Positions 37,651 through 47,675 of a stretch of DNA of 64,000 nucleotides are shown one piece after another. Source of the stretch: Paracoccus aestuariivivens (GTDB lineage: Bacteria; Pseudomonadota; Alphaproteobacteria; Rhodobacterales; Rhodobacteraceae). The notes beneath the pieces were generated by a model. The model saw only the letters and a program-made list of their open reading frames with translations. It made no database searches and was not told where the DNA came from. The number at the start of each line of letters is the position of its first letter. Within the stretch, counting starts at the first letter, position 1. Both the position numbers and the translations under genes were made by a program. The stretch is from assembly GCF_009711225.1 (NCBI RefSeq), contig NZ_WMIE01000001.1, positions 310,001 through 374,000 of the forward strand, read 5' to 3'.

Positions 37651-38043
37651 TTAGAACAGGAAGTAGATGATCAGGGTCAGCACGGCCAGAGCGACCGAAC
37701 CGGCGATGATCGCCTGACTGGATTTCTGCGCCTGCCCGATCTCGAGGCCGTAGCCCGCGTCGTAGCAAAGGTGACGGATGCCTGCGAGCGTATGGTACCA
37801 CAGCGCCCACATCGAGCCGGTCAGGATGATGAAGCCAATCCAGGATCGCATCACCCAATCAGCGCAGGCGAATGCGCCCGGCGAGGCGACGGCGGCGACC
37901 AGCCACCAGACGATCAGCACAATACCGGCAACCAGAGCATGACCGGTGATCCGGGTCATGATCGAGGTGACGGCGGCGAGTGGCAGGCGGTAAACCTGCA
38001 AATGCGGTGACAGCGGCCGGTTGCCCCGGTTGACGTCAGCCAT
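37651..38043 (-). CDS. sdhC: Succinate dehydrogenase cytochrome b556 subunit
   Basis: The 130-residue first membrane subunit, with RPLSPHLQVYRLPLAAVTSI and SIMTRITGHAL at the quinone site, three membrane helices, and the haem-ligating His in WYHTLAGIRHLCYD. It is the first gene of the sdh operon, and two palindromic sites lie 150-180 bases upstream. Confidence 0.96.
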   Translation of the reverse strand: MADVNRGNRPLSPHLQVYRLPLAAVTSIMTRITGHALVAGIVLIVWWLVAAVASPGAFACADWVMRSWIGFIILTGSMWALWYHTLAGIRHLCYDAGYGLEIGQAQKSSQAIIAGSVALAVLTLIIYFLF

Positions 38044-38191
38044 GGTGCGCTCTCCTGCGTTCAGGGGCCCTCACTGCGCGGCGGCTGGCGGCGAGGGCTG
38101 GCCGAGAATTTGGTCTGCTTCTAGTCGTTTTGCCGTGACTGTCACGGGCCGAAAACTTGCAAAAGCAGGATAATCACGAAATTTTGCAATT

Positions 38192-38222
38192 TGTGATCAC
38201 ACAGTTAATGCCCGTGATCACA
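38192..38222 (-). promoter_or_regulatory. Tandem TGTGATCACA palindromes upstream of sdhC
   Basis: A perfect palindrome TGTGATCACA at 38192-38201 is followed exactly 21 bases on by CGTGATCACA (9 of 10) at 38213-38222. The identical design stands upstream of sucC at 44829-44859. Two helical turns between sites suggest cooperative binding of a dimeric regulator, not identified here. Confidence 0.6.
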
Positions 38223-38324
38223 GGTTACAAAAACACTCGTGAATGATTGCGGTATCAGAAAGCTTGCATCCGCTTTTCAGCGAAACCCAAGCGATTCCAA
38301 TCGCAATATCCACAACAAACAGGG

Positions 38325-38531
38325 CTATTGCTGCCCCAGCTTCATCTCGGGATGATATTCCGTCGCGATTTCCTTGGTCACGGCCTGCGCGCAGCGCATG
38401 ACTCCGCGCGCGGCGTCAAAGGCGATCGAGGGATCGCCGTGCAACTCCCAGCCCTTGCCCAAGGCCGCGCTGACCTTATGGCAGAATTCCGACGTGTCAT
38501 CCTCGGTCAGCAAGCGGTAGATTTTGGGCAT
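38325..38531 (-). CDS. DUF1737 domain protein
   Basis: A 68-residue protein: MPKIYRLLTEDDTSEFCHKV then SAALGKGWELHGDPSIAF, the short DUF1737 domain, whose helix-strand core is found alone or attached to other domains and has no established function. GGAGG precedes the start, and the gene follows the NnrU gene by one base, so they share an operon. Confidence 0.75.
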   Translation of the reverse strand: MPKIYRLLTEDDTSEFCHKVSAALGKGWELHGDPSIAFDAARGVMRCAQAVTKEIATEYHPEMKLGQQ

Positions 38532-38532
38532 G

Positions 38533-39084
38533 TCAGCCTCCGAACGGGTTATATCCAAGCAAGGAGTGGACATAGCCCACGACAAGCAGGGTGATGAAGG
38601 CTCCGGCAATTGCCATGACTTCTTTTTTCATCGGGAACGGTCCCGCCGGAGGCGACCAGACCGGCTGCGCCCGATTGATCACGACCATCTCGGCCAATGC
38701 CCAAAGCAACAGCCCTCCGAACAGGATGAAACTAGGCAGATCGCCATTCACCAGCAAATGCGCGACCGCCCAAAGCGAGAAACCGGTCAGTTGCGGATGC
38801 CGCAACCGGCTGGTGATGCGGGTCTTCATGCCGTCTGCGGCGAACAGGTAAAACGCCACCAGCACCAACAGATTGTTGATGCCTTTCAGCGCGGGAGATG
38901 CACCCCACCAGTAAGGCCCGTCGGTCATCCGGTAGCCGACGGTCATCAGCAGGATCGAAACGATCAGCGCGGCGGCAACGGCCCCCCTACCGTTCTTGCC
39001 CATATCGGCACGGGTGCCCGGAGCCAGCCGCTTGAAGAAATGCGCTCCCCAAAACAGCGCGACACCAAGGATCAGGATCAACAT
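38533..39084 (-). CDS. NnrU family membrane protein
   Basis: A 183-residue integral membrane protein with about six helices and the family's conserved RHPQLTGFSLWAVAHLLVNGDLPS-type segment (seen as RLRHPQLTGFSLWAVAHLL). NnrU was named from nitrite/nitric-oxide gene clusters, and is also related to isoprenylcysteine methyltransferase-like membrane enzymes. No denitrification genes are near, so the role here is open. Confidence 0.85.
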   Translation of the reverse strand: MLILILGVALFWGAHFFKRLAPGTRADMGKNGRGAVAAALIVSILLMTVGYRMTDGPYWWGASPALKGINNLLVLVAFYLFAADGMKTRITSRLRHPQLTGFSLWAVAHLLVNGDLPSFILFGGLLLWALAEMVVINRAQPVWSPPAGPFPMKKEVMAIAGAFITLLVVGYVHSLLGYNPFGG

Positions 39085-39126
39085 CTGGCGCGTTCCCTAG
39101 CTGGATGATTTCATGGCAAGCTGAAC

Positions 39127-39966
39127 CTAGCTTGCCAGATTGGCAATTGCCTCGGCCAATGCGATGGTCTTGCGGGCCGTGACGACATGCAGGTTCTCGA
39201 CAATACGCCCATCGACAACCGCGACGCCTTTGCCTTGCGCGTTGGCCTCATCGAAGGCCGCGATCTGGCGCAGGGCCAGTTCCAATTCGGCCCCGGACGG
39301 ACCGAAGACCTCGTTTGCAGTGGCAAGCTGGGCGGGGTGGATCAGGCTTTTACCGTCAAACCCCATGTCGCGCCCCTGCTCGCATTCGATGCGCAAGCCG
39401 TCATCATCCTTGAATGCTGTATAAACGCCATCGATGATGACCAACCCCTGACTGCGCGCCGCCAGCAGGCACAGGCCCAACCCAGCCATCATCGGCAAAC
39501 GGTCGGGACGAAAGCGCGCGTTCAGTTCGCGGGCCAGATCGTTCGTCCCCATGACCATGCCGCTAAGACGGGGATGTGCGGCGATCTCGGCAGCGTTCAG
39601 CATCCCTTCAGCGGTTTCCATCATCGCCCAAAGCGGCGCTTCCGGTACCAGATCCGCGACCCGGTCCAGATCCGCCGAACGGTTCACCTTGGGGATCAGC
39701 ACCGCATCGGCAATCTGGCCGAACTGGCGAGCGTCATTCACGCCCCAATCGGTATCCATGCCATTGATCCTGACGATCCGAGCCCTTCCGCCGTAATTCT
39801 CCAGCAGCGCCTGCGCCAGCAGATCCCGTGCGAGGAACTTCTCAGACGGCGCGACCGCATCCTCGAGATCGAAGATGATCGCATCTGCGGGCAGCGTGCG
39901 GGCTTTTTCCATCGCACGCGCATTCGACGCGGGGATATACAGGACAGATCGATAGGGTCGGGTCAT
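39127..39966 (-). CDS. mcl2: CitE-like lyase family, probable (3S)-malyl-CoA thioesterase
   Basis: A 279-residue TIM-barrel protein of the HpcH/HpaI/CitE family. Motifs: RPYRSVLYIPASNARAMEKA, IFDLEDAVAP (metal ligand), VRINGMDTDWG, LIPKVN, MMETAEGMLN and GKSLIHPAQL. In Rhodobacter sphaeroides the gene in this sdh-mdh-suc setting is mcl2, the malyl-CoA thioesterase of glyoxylate assimilation by the ethylmalonyl-CoA pathway; the syntenic position supports the same call. A citryl- or malyl-CoA lyase cannot be excluded from sequence alone. GAGG lies six bases before the chosen ATG. Confidence 0.82.
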   Translation of the reverse strand: MTRPYRSVLYIPASNARAMEKARTLPADAIIFDLEDAVAPSEKFLARDLLAQALLENYGGRARIVRINGMDTDWGVNDARQFGQIADAVLIPKVNRSADLDRVADLVPEAPLWAMMETAEGMLNAAEIAAHPRLSGMVMGTNDLARELNARFRPDRLPMMAGLGLCLLAARSQGLVIIDGVYTAFKDDDGLRIECEQGRDMGFDGKSLIHPAQLATANEVFGPSGAELELALRQIAAFDEANAQGKGVAVVDGRIVENLHVVTARKTIALAEAIANLAS

Positions 39967-40042
39967 CAGCACCTCGGGGTTCATTCGGTCCGCCAAGGCT
40001 GACGGCAATCGGGTCGAATCGCAAGGCCGCCGCAGCGCAGCG

Positions 40043-40783
40043 TCACAGAGCGACCCAGATCAACCGGATCGAGACCACGACCAGCGCCCATGTGATGAAC
40101 TTGTAGAAGACGGTCGCGGGCAGCCTACGCAAGATCCACAAGCCGCAGAACACTCCTAGGATACCGGGCACCATCAGGACCGCAGCGACCGACAGGTTAT
40201 GCAGCGACAGTTGGCCCAGAAACGCATAGGGGATCAGCTTCACCGCATTGCAGATCGCAAAGAAGATCGTCGTCGTTCCGGCAAAGACCATCGGCTCAAG
40301 CCGCAGCGGCTGGGCATAGACCTGATATGGCGGCGCACCGGAATGCGAGACGAAACTGGTATAGCCCGACAGCACACCCCAGAAACTGCCCGCCCCCAAA
40401 CCGGGCGAGCGCCCTGCCCCGCCGGTTTTGGGGCGAAAGATCGCGTTCAACGCAAAGACCAGACCGATCACGCCGATGATCAGGCCGATATAACGCTCGT
40501 TCACGACATGGGCGGTCGCCCAGCCTAGGCCGATACCTGCAAGCGCTCCGGGCAGCAGGGTGAACAGGACACGGCGATCGAAGCTGCGCCGGAATGCGAT
40601 CAACCCGCCCACATCCGACGCGATATATACCGGCAGCAGGATTCCCGCCGCCTGTACCGGCGACATCACCAGCGACATCAAGGGGACCGAGATTACCCCC
40701 ACCATCGCCAATCCCCCTTTGGCCAGACCGACGGCAAATGCCGCGACGATTCCCAATGTCCAGCCCCAGACATCCAGCCCCAT
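40043..40783 (-). CDS. TauE/SafE family (TSUP) membrane permease
   Basis: A 246-residue inner-membrane protein with about seven to eight hydrophobic helices and the duplicated TSUP layout (AAFAVGLAKGGLAMVGVISVP in the first half, FWGVLSGYTSFVSHSGAPPYQVY in the second). Such proteins export or import small sulfur-containing organic anions such as sulfite or sulfoacetate. GGCGGAGGGG before ATG-ATG decides the start. It is divergent from mdh. Confidence 0.85.
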   Translation of the reverse strand: MGLDVWGWTLGIVAAFAVGLAKGGLAMVGVISVPLMSLVMSPVQAAGILLPVYIASDVGGLIAFRRSFDRRVLFTLLPGALAGIGLGWATAHVVNERYIGLIIGVIGLVFALNAIFRPKTGGAGRSPGLGAGSFWGVLSGYTSFVSHSGAPPYQVYAQPLRLEPMVFAGTTTIFFAICNAVKLIPYAFLGQLSLHNLSVAAVLMVPGILGVFCGLWILRRLPATVFYKFITWALVVVSIRLIWVAL

Positions 40784-40815
40784 CATCCCCTCCGCCGATG
40801 CTCGCCTTGCAGTAG

Positions 40816-41961
<1,146 letters not shown>

Positions 41962-41983
41962 TCGGCCTGCCAGTTGAAGTATG

Positions 41984-42016
41984 AAACCCCGCGGCAGCAA
42001 TTCCCGCGGGGTTTTT
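41984..42016. terminator. Terminator of mdh (shared with RTX gene)
   Basis: An 11-bp stem AAACCCCGCGG/CCGCGGGGTTT with a 9-base loop is followed by TTTCG on the plus strand. It lies between two convergent genes; the minus-strand side has a shorter T-run. Confidence 0.88.
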
Positions 42017-42023
42017 CGTTCAA

Positions 42024-44675
42024 TCAGACAAAGTTGAAGTCCGATGCGTCGATCTGGCCTGCGTTGATATTCGCCAGAGTGATCGACGTGCCACCCAGCG
42101 AGATCACCGTATTCGCCCCCGATTGCGTGACGCGCAGATCGTCGAAGCTGTCATAGCGGACGCCCTGCCAAACGCCTTCGGTCACGCGGATGCTGTCGAT
42201 GCCATTCTGCCAATCGACAACACGATCTGCGCCTTGGCCGACGCCAAAAACAAACACATCGCTTCCGATACCGCCGTTCAGGATATCGTTGCCTGCACCG
42301 CCGATTAGCTGATCGTTTCCGGCCCCGCCGAACAGTTGATCGTTGCCGGCCACACCGTTCAGAACATCCGCTCCGGCACCACCGTTCAACACGTTGTTCG
42401 CGGCACTGCCGATCAGCCGGTCATTGAAGTTCGAGCCGTTCACGTTCTCGATCTGGGTCAGGATGTCGGCCCCCATGCCGCCCCCGATCGTCTGCCGCGC
42501 TGCAACGGACAGATTGACGGTAACGCCGGAAGTCGCGCCGCCGAAGATCGCCGTATCGATGCCCGCACCTCCGTTCAGCGCATCGTTTCCGGCACCTCCG
42601 TTCAGCAGGTCATTTCCGGCCCCGCCGTTCAGCACGTTTGCGACAGCGTTGCCGGTCAGCCGGTCGTTGAAGTTCGAGCCGTTCACGTTCTCGATCTGGG
42701 TCAGGATGTCCGCACCCATACCGCCACCGATGGTTTGCCGTGCCGCGACCGACAGATTGACGGTCACGCCAGAGCTTGCCCCTCCGAATGCGGCTGTATC
42801 GACGCCCGCGCCTCCGATCAGCGCGTCATTCCCGGCGCCACCGTTCAACAGGTCATTGCCAGCGCCGCCGTTCAGCACGTTTGCGGCCGCGTTCCCGATC
42901 AGGATGTCGCCGTATTGCGAGCCGTTGACGTTCTCGATGTTCAGCAACGTGTCGGTGCCCTGACCGCCCCCCAAGGCCTGAGCCGAAGTCAATCCCAGAT
43001 TGACGCTTACCCGACTGGTCGCAGCGCCATACCCGACCAGATCGACACCCGCGCCGCCATCCAGACGGTCATCGCCCGCACCGCCAAGCAGAGTGTCATT
43101 GCCACCGCCGGCGTTGACGTAATCGCTGCCGCGATAGCCGATGAACGAGTCATTGCCGCCGCCAAGTTGGATCGTGTCATAGCTGTTGGTCGAAACGATG
43201 CCGCTGATATTGAAGACATCATTGCCTTCGGTCCCCGAGACGTCGTTGACACCGAAATACAGCATCTCGGTCGAGCGGACATTGGCTGCGGTAAACAGGA
43301 ACCGCGAGGTTACGATGTCCGATTGCAGCACGATCCGGTCAGCGCCATCGCCGCCGTCATAGATGTCGTTTCCGTAATCATTGCCACGGATGTAGAAGCT
43401 GTCGTCGCCGCTGCCTCCGATCAGGCTGTCATTGCCCGAGCCGCCCGTCAGCGTATCGTTGCCGCCGCCGCCATTCAGCGTGTCGTTGCCTGATCCACCA
43501 TCGACATAGTCGCTTCCGACATAGCCGGTGAAGCGGTCATTTCCGGCATTAAGCTGGATCGTGTCATAGCTAGAGGTCGAGGTGATGCCGCTGATATTGA
43601 AGTTATCTGCACCCTCGGTTCCGCTGACGTCATAAACGCCGAAATACAGCGTTTCGGTCGCGCGGACATTGGCAGCCGTGAACTGGAAACTGGACAGGAC
43701 CATGTCCGACAGCAGCATGATGCGGTCGGCACCGTCACCGCCGTCGAAGATATCGGAACCGAAATCGTTGCCGCTGATGTAGAACGTATCGTCGCCACTA
43801 CCGCCGACCAGACTGTCATTGCCCGAACCGCCCGTCAGCGTATCGTTGCCGCCGCCGCCAATCAGAGTGTCGTTGCCTGATCCGCCATCGACATAGTCGC
43901 TTCCGGCATAGCCCGTGAAAATGTCGTTGCCAGCGTTAAGTCGGATCGTGTCGTAGCTATAGGTCGAGGTGATGCCGCTGATGTTGAAGGTATCGTTACC
44001 CTCGGTTCCGCTGACGTCGTAAACCCCGAAATATAGTGTCTCGGTCGCGCGGACATTGGCCGAGGTGAACAGGAAGCTCGACACGACCATATCCGACTGA
44101 AGCATGATGCGGTCCGCACCGTCACCGCCATCAAAGATGTCATAGCCGAAGTCATTGCCGCTGATGAAGAACGTATCATCGCCGCTGCCGCCGTTCAGGC
44201 TGTCATTGCCCGAGCCGCCCGTGAGCGAATCGTTACCGCCACCGCCGTTCAGCGTATCGTTGCCCGAGCCGCCATTGACGTAATCGCTGCCGACATAGCC
44301 GGTGAAAACGTCGTTTCCGCCCAGAAGATGGATCGTATCGTAGCTGGAGGTCGAAGTGACGCCGCTGATGTCGAAGGTGTCGTTTCCTTCGGTTCCGGTC
44401 ACGTCCCAGATCCCGAAATACAGCATCTCGGTCGAAATCATGTTGTTCGAGGTGAACAGGAAGCTGGAAACCGACATATCCGAGGTCAGCAGAATCCTGT
44501 CCTCGCCGTCGCCGCCGTTATAGATGTCGTAGCCGAAGCTGTTCCCGCCGATATAGAAGGAGTCGTTACCGCTGTAGCCGTACAGCGTATCGTTACCTTC
44601 ACCACCGGTGATCGTGTCGTTCTCAACAGTCCCGTGCAGGACCTCGGACGCGGGCGTACCCGGAATTACCGCCAT
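42024..44675 (-). CDS. RTX-type calcium-binding repeat protein
   Basis: An 883-residue protein built of GGxGxDxLxGG-type nonapeptides that fold into calcium-bound parallel beta-rolls. Two larger internal repeats are visible: four copies of a 129-residue unit (GNDFGYDIFDGGDGADRI recurs at residues ~45, 174, 303 and 432) and three copies of an 81-residue unit (GVDTAAFGGASSGVTVNL at ~545, 626 and 707). There is no N-terminal signal peptide; the C-terminus (VFVFGVGQGADRVVDWQNG and a final FNFV) resembles type I secretion signals. No secretion ABC genes are near. A good GGAAAG site decides the start. It may be an adhesin or a surface-layer protein. Confidence 0.88.
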   Translation of the reverse strand: MAVIPGTPASEVLHGTVENDTITGGEGNDTLYGYSGNDSFYIGGNSFGYDIYNGGDGEDRILLTSDMSVSSFLFTSNNMISTEMLYFGIWDVTGTEGNDTFDISGVTSTSSYDTIHLLGGNDVFTGYVGSDYVNGGSGNDTLNGGGGNDSLTGGSGNDSLNGGSGDDTFFISGNDFGYDIFDGGDGADRIMLQSDMVVSSFLFTSANVRATETLYFGVYDVSGTEGNDTFNISGITSTYSYDTIRLNAGNDIFTGYAGSDYVDGGSGNDTLIGGGGNDTLTGGSGNDSLVGGSGDDTFYISGNDFGSDIFDGGDGADRIMLLSDMVLSSFQFTAANVRATETLYFGVYDVSGTEGADNFNISGITSTSSYDTIQLNAGNDRFTGYVGSDYVDGGSGNDTLNGGGGNDTLTGGSGNDSLIGGSGDDSFYIRGNDYGNDIYDGGDGADRIVLQSDIVTSRFLFTAANVRSTEMLYFGVNDVSGTEGNDVFNISGIVSTNSYDTIQLGGGNDSFIGYRGSDYVNAGGGNDTLLGGAGDDRLDGGAGVDLVGYGAATSRVSVNLGLTSAQALGGGQGTDTLLNIENVNGSQYGDILIGNAAANVLNGGAGNDLLNGGAGNDALIGGAGVDTAAFGGASSGVTVNLSVAARQTIGGGMGADILTQIENVNGSNFNDRLTGNAVANVLNGGAGNDLLNGGAGNDALNGGAGIDTAIFGGATSGVTVNLSVAARQTIGGGMGADILTQIENVNGSNFNDRLIGSAANNVLNGGAGADVLNGVAGNDQLFGGAGNDQLIGGAGNDILNGGIGSDVFVFGVGQGADRVVDWQNGIDSIRVTEGVWQGVRYDSFDDLRVTQSGANTVISLGGTSITLANINAGQIDASDFNFV

Positions 44676-44828
44676 TTACTCTTTCCTTTAATCTAATTCA
44701 CCGCACACCCCAATTCTTGGGCGAGCCCGAAATGTTAGCTATGAATTCGTGCCCGACTCAACGCCATGAACGGCGATGCGGGCAACTTTCTCTGGCGGGG
44801 GAAAGACGTACGCTAACGGAATCGTATT

Positions 44829-44859
44829 TGCGATCACAGCCAAGATTGCTGTGATCACA
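44829..44859 (+). promoter_or_regulatory. Tandem TGTGATCACA palindromes upstream of sucC
   Basis: TGCGATCACA (9 of 10) at 44829-44838 and a perfect TGTGATCACA at 44850-44859, 21 bases apart, the same spacing as upstream of sdhC. They lie about 105-135 bases before the sucC start. Confidence 0.6.
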
Positions 44860-44964
44860 AACCGTCTGATCAGGTCGATTTTACCGTTTTCCGCATGGTA
44901 ATTGCTTTAGAGGCCCGCCCGAATGTGCAAAAAGCCCGCCAACCGATAATTGCGGGGAAGTAGC

Positions 44965-46158
44965 ATGAACATCCACGAATACCAGGCCAAGGCGCTGCTG
45001 CGCCAATACGGCGCGCCTGTTTCCGACGGCCGCATCGTGATGAAGGCCGACGAAGCCAAAACGGCTGCCGGCGAACTCGACGGTCCGCTTTGGGTCGTCA
45101 AGGCGCAGATCCACGCAGGTGGTCGCGGCAAAGGCCACTTCAAAGAAGCCGAAGCTGGCGAAAAGGGCGGCGTCCGCCTGGCCAAATCGGTTGAAGAAGC
45201 CGAAGAACTGACCCGCCAGATGCTGGGCCGCACGCTGGTGACGCACCAGACCGGCGAAGCTGGCAAGCAAGTCAACCGCATCTATATCGAAGACGGTTCG
45301 GACATCGCCCGCGAGCTGTATCTGGCTCTGCTGGTCGACCGTCAGACCTCGCGCGTGTCGTTCGTCGCCTCGACCGAAGGCGGCATGGACATCGAGGAAG
45401 TCGCGGCCCACACCCCCGAGAAAATCGTCAGCTTCAGCGTTGATCCGGCGTCCGGTCTGTCGGACTTCCACGGTCGCCGTGTTGCTTTCGCCCTTGGTCT
45501 GCAAGGCGCGCAAGTCAAGCAATGCGTCGCTCTGGTCAAAAACCTGTATCGCATGTTCATCGAAAAAGACATGGAGATGCTGGAGATCAACCCGCTGATC
45601 GTCACCCCGGAAGGCAACATCAAGTGCCTCGACGCGAAGATGGGCTTCGACAACAACGCTCTGTACCGCCAGCCCGACATCATGGCGCTGCGCGACGAAA
45701 CCGAAGAAGATTCGAAAGAACTGGCCGCCTCGAAGTTCGACCTGAACTACATCGCGCTGGACGGTGAAATCGGCTGCATGGTGAACGGTGCAGGCCTCGC
45801 CATGGCCACCATGGACATCATCAAGCTGTTCGGCGCCGAGCCGGCCAACTTCCTCGATGTCGGCGGCGGCGCCACCAAGGAAAAAGTCACCGAAGCGTTC
45901 AAGATCATCACCTCGGATCCGAACGTCAAAGGCATTCTGGTCAACATCTTCGGCGGCATCATGCGCTGCGACATCATCGCGGAAGGCATCATCGCCGCCG
46001 TGAAAGAAGTCGGTCTGCAGGTCCCCCTGGTCGTTCGTCTGGAAGGCACCAACGTCGAACTGGGCAAAGAGATCATCTCGAAGTCCGGTCTGAACGTGAT
46101 TGCCGCCGACGACCTGTCGGACGCCGCCCAGAAAATTGTCAAAGCGGTGAAGGGGTAA
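44965..46158 (+). CDS. sucC: Succinyl-CoA synthetase subunit beta
   Basis: Forms succinate and nucleoside triphosphate from succinyl-CoA with SucD. The 397-residue ATP-grasp subunit starts [16 protein letters not shown], has the nucleotide motif [27 protein letters not shown] and [13 protein letters not shown] near the C-terminus. GGGGAAG precedes the ATG at 44965. It is followed by sucD after six bases. Confidence 0.98.
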   Translation: MNIHEYQAKALLRQYGAPVSDGRIVMKADEAKTAAGELDGPLWVVKAQIHAGGRGKGHFKEAEAGEKGGVRLAKSVEEAEELTRQMLGRTLVTHQTGEAGKQVNRIYIEDGSDIARELYLALLVDRQTSRVSFVASTEGGMDIEEVAAHTPEKIVSFSVDPASGLSDFHGRRVAFALGLQGAQVKQCVALVKNLYRMFIEKDMEMLEINPLIVTPEGNIKCLDAKMGFDNNALYRQPDIMALRDETEEDSKELAASKFDLNYIALDGEIGCMVNGAGLAMATMDIIKLFGAEPANFLDVGGGATKEKVTEAFKIITSDPNVKGILVNIFGGIMRCDIIAEGIIAAVKEVGLQVPLVVRLEGTNVELGKEIISKSGLNVIAADDLSDAAQKIVKAVKG

Positions 46159-46164
46159 TTTTCC

Positions 46165-47049
46165 ATGGCCGTTCTTATTAACAAAGACACCAAAGTCATC
46201 TGCCAGGGCATCACCGGCTCGCAGGGGACCTTCCACACCGAGCAAGCGATTGCTTACGGCACCAAGATGGTCGGCGGCGTGACGCCCGGCAAAGGCGGTT
46301 CCGAGCACCTCGGCCTGCCGGTCTACAATTCGGTCCACGAAGCCGTGGCAAAAACCGGCGCGAACGCGACCGCGATCTACGTGCCGCCGCCCTTCGCAGC
46401 CGACTCGATCCTGGAAGCCATCGACGCGCAGATCCCGCTGATCGTCGCGATCACCGAAGGCATCCCGGTTCTGGACATGATGCGCGTGAAACGTGCCCTG
46501 CAGGGTTCGAACTCGCTACTGATCGGCCCGAACTGCCCCGGCATCATGACCCCGGACGAATGCAAGATCGGCATCATGCCGGGCTCGATCTTCAAACGCG
46601 GCTCGGTGGGCGTCGTTTCGCGCTCGGGCACGCTGACCTATGAAGCCGTGAAACAGACCTCGGATGTCGGCCTTGGCCAATCCTCGGCTGTCGGCATCGG
46701 CGGCGACCCGATCAAGGGCATGGAGCATATCGACGTGCTGCGCATGTTCCTTGACGATCCGGAAACCGAATCGATCATCATGATCGGTGAAATCGGTGGT
46801 TCGGCCGAAGAAGAAGCCGCCGAGTTCCTCGCCGAGCAGAAGCGCAAGGGCAACTGGAAGCCGACCGCTGGCTTCATCGCTGGCCGCACGGCTCCTCCGG
46901 GCCGCCGCATGGGCCATGCCGGTGCGATCGTTTCGGGCGGCAAAGGTGACGCAGAATCGAAGATCGAAGCCATGAAATCGGCTGGCGTCATCGTGGCCGA
47001 CAGCCCGGCAGGTCTGGGCGAAGCCGTGCTGAAAGCCATCGGCCGGTAA
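46165..47049 (+). CDS. sucD: Succinyl-CoA synthetase subunit alpha
   Basis: The CoA-binding subunit that carries the phosphohistidine intermediate. The 294-residue protein has [41 protein letters not shown] and [18 protein letters not shown] with the phosphorylated His at ~residue 251. It forms an operon with sucC; a separate promoter-like sequence follows for the downstream lipoprotein gene. Confidence 0.98.
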   Translation: MAVLINKDTKVICQGITGSQGTFHTEQAIAYGTKMVGGVTPGKGGSEHLGLPVYNSVHEAVAKTGANATAIYVPPPFAADSILEAIDAQIPLIVAITEGIPVLDMMRVKRALQGSNSLLIGPNCPGIMTPDECKIGIMPGSIFKRGSVGVVSRSGTLTYEAVKQTSDVGLGQSSAVGIGGDPIKGMEHIDVLRMFLDDPETESIIMIGEIGGSAEEEAAEFLAEQKRKGNWKPTAGFIAGRTAPPGRRMGHAGAIVSGGKGDAESKIEAMKSAGVIVADSPAGLGEAVLKAIGR

Positions 47050-47065
47050 CGTCTTTGTAAGACTT

Positions 47066-47094
47066 TTGACTTAGGCGTGGCCCCTACCTAACTT
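47066..47094 (+). promoter_or_regulatory. Sigma-70-type promoter downstream of sucD
   Basis: TTGACT and TAACTT are separated by 17 bases, a good housekeeping promoter match, with a GC-rich start region ATGGGGGCC after it. It would transcribe the lipoprotein gene at 47194 and possibly sucA. The promoter region itself also contains a 9-bp inverted repeat (CGTGGCCCC/GGGGCCACG, 47076-47106). Confidence 0.5.
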
Positions 47095-47193
47095 ATGGGG
47101 GCCACGTCAGAACCGCCGCAGGTGGATGGATTGGACCACAACTCGATCATCAGTATGACGCGTACCGCCCTTCTTCAGGAAGATGGCGGCTTG

Positions 47194-47553
47194 ATGCGTG
47201 GCCGCGAACGCTTCGCGCTTCCGCTGGCTGCTGCACTGATCCTGACGCTGACGCTGACGCAGGGTTGCGGTCGTGCCCCCACCGAAGACATTCTTCCCGG
47301 CGGCATACCCGCCAGGACCAATCTGCACGAAGCCTCGGGCCTGCCTTCGCAGGCGGTCCGGACCGTCAATCGTAACGATGCCGGCTGGCGGCTTATCTTT
47401 CATCCCGGCAACGCCCCGGATGGAGCGGAACAACAGGCGGCGCGCGCCCTTTGCGGCCTTGAGCGTCGTCGGGTCGCGCAAATCGTGCGCTTGCCATTGG
47501 ATGCACCCTCGGACGATCCGGGTGCTGCCAAGATAGATATCATCTGTGCGTGA
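47194..47553 (+). CDS. Putative lipoprotein between sucD and sucA
   Basis: A 119-residue protein with a signal sequence MRGRERFALPLAAALILTLT ending TLTQGCG, a possible lipobox, and a folded part containing two later cysteines (RALCGLERR and DIICA). No family is recognised. The start is uncertain; in-frame ATG codons also occur at 47155 and further upstream. Its position between TCA-cycle genes probably reflects shared location rather than function. Confidence 0.6.
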   Translation: MRGRERFALPLAAALILTLTLTQGCGRAPTEDILPGGIPARTNLHEASGLPSQAVRTVNRNDAGWRLIFHPGNAPDGAEQQAARALCGLERRRVAQIVRLPLDAPSDDPGAAKIDIICA

Positions 47554-47675
47554 GCGGGCCGATAGCCATGAGACTTTCGCATAGTGCCCGCAGACGAGCA
47601 GAAGGCGGCCCGGGCCGTCGCGCTGCAACTTCACCAGCCGCCTGAGCGCGACGGCAAGCAACTGGACGATCAGAG

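Noticed and set aside
44881-46338. 485-codon minus-strand frame over sucC/sucD
   Set aside because: Antisense shadow of clearly conserved genes with biased codon use.
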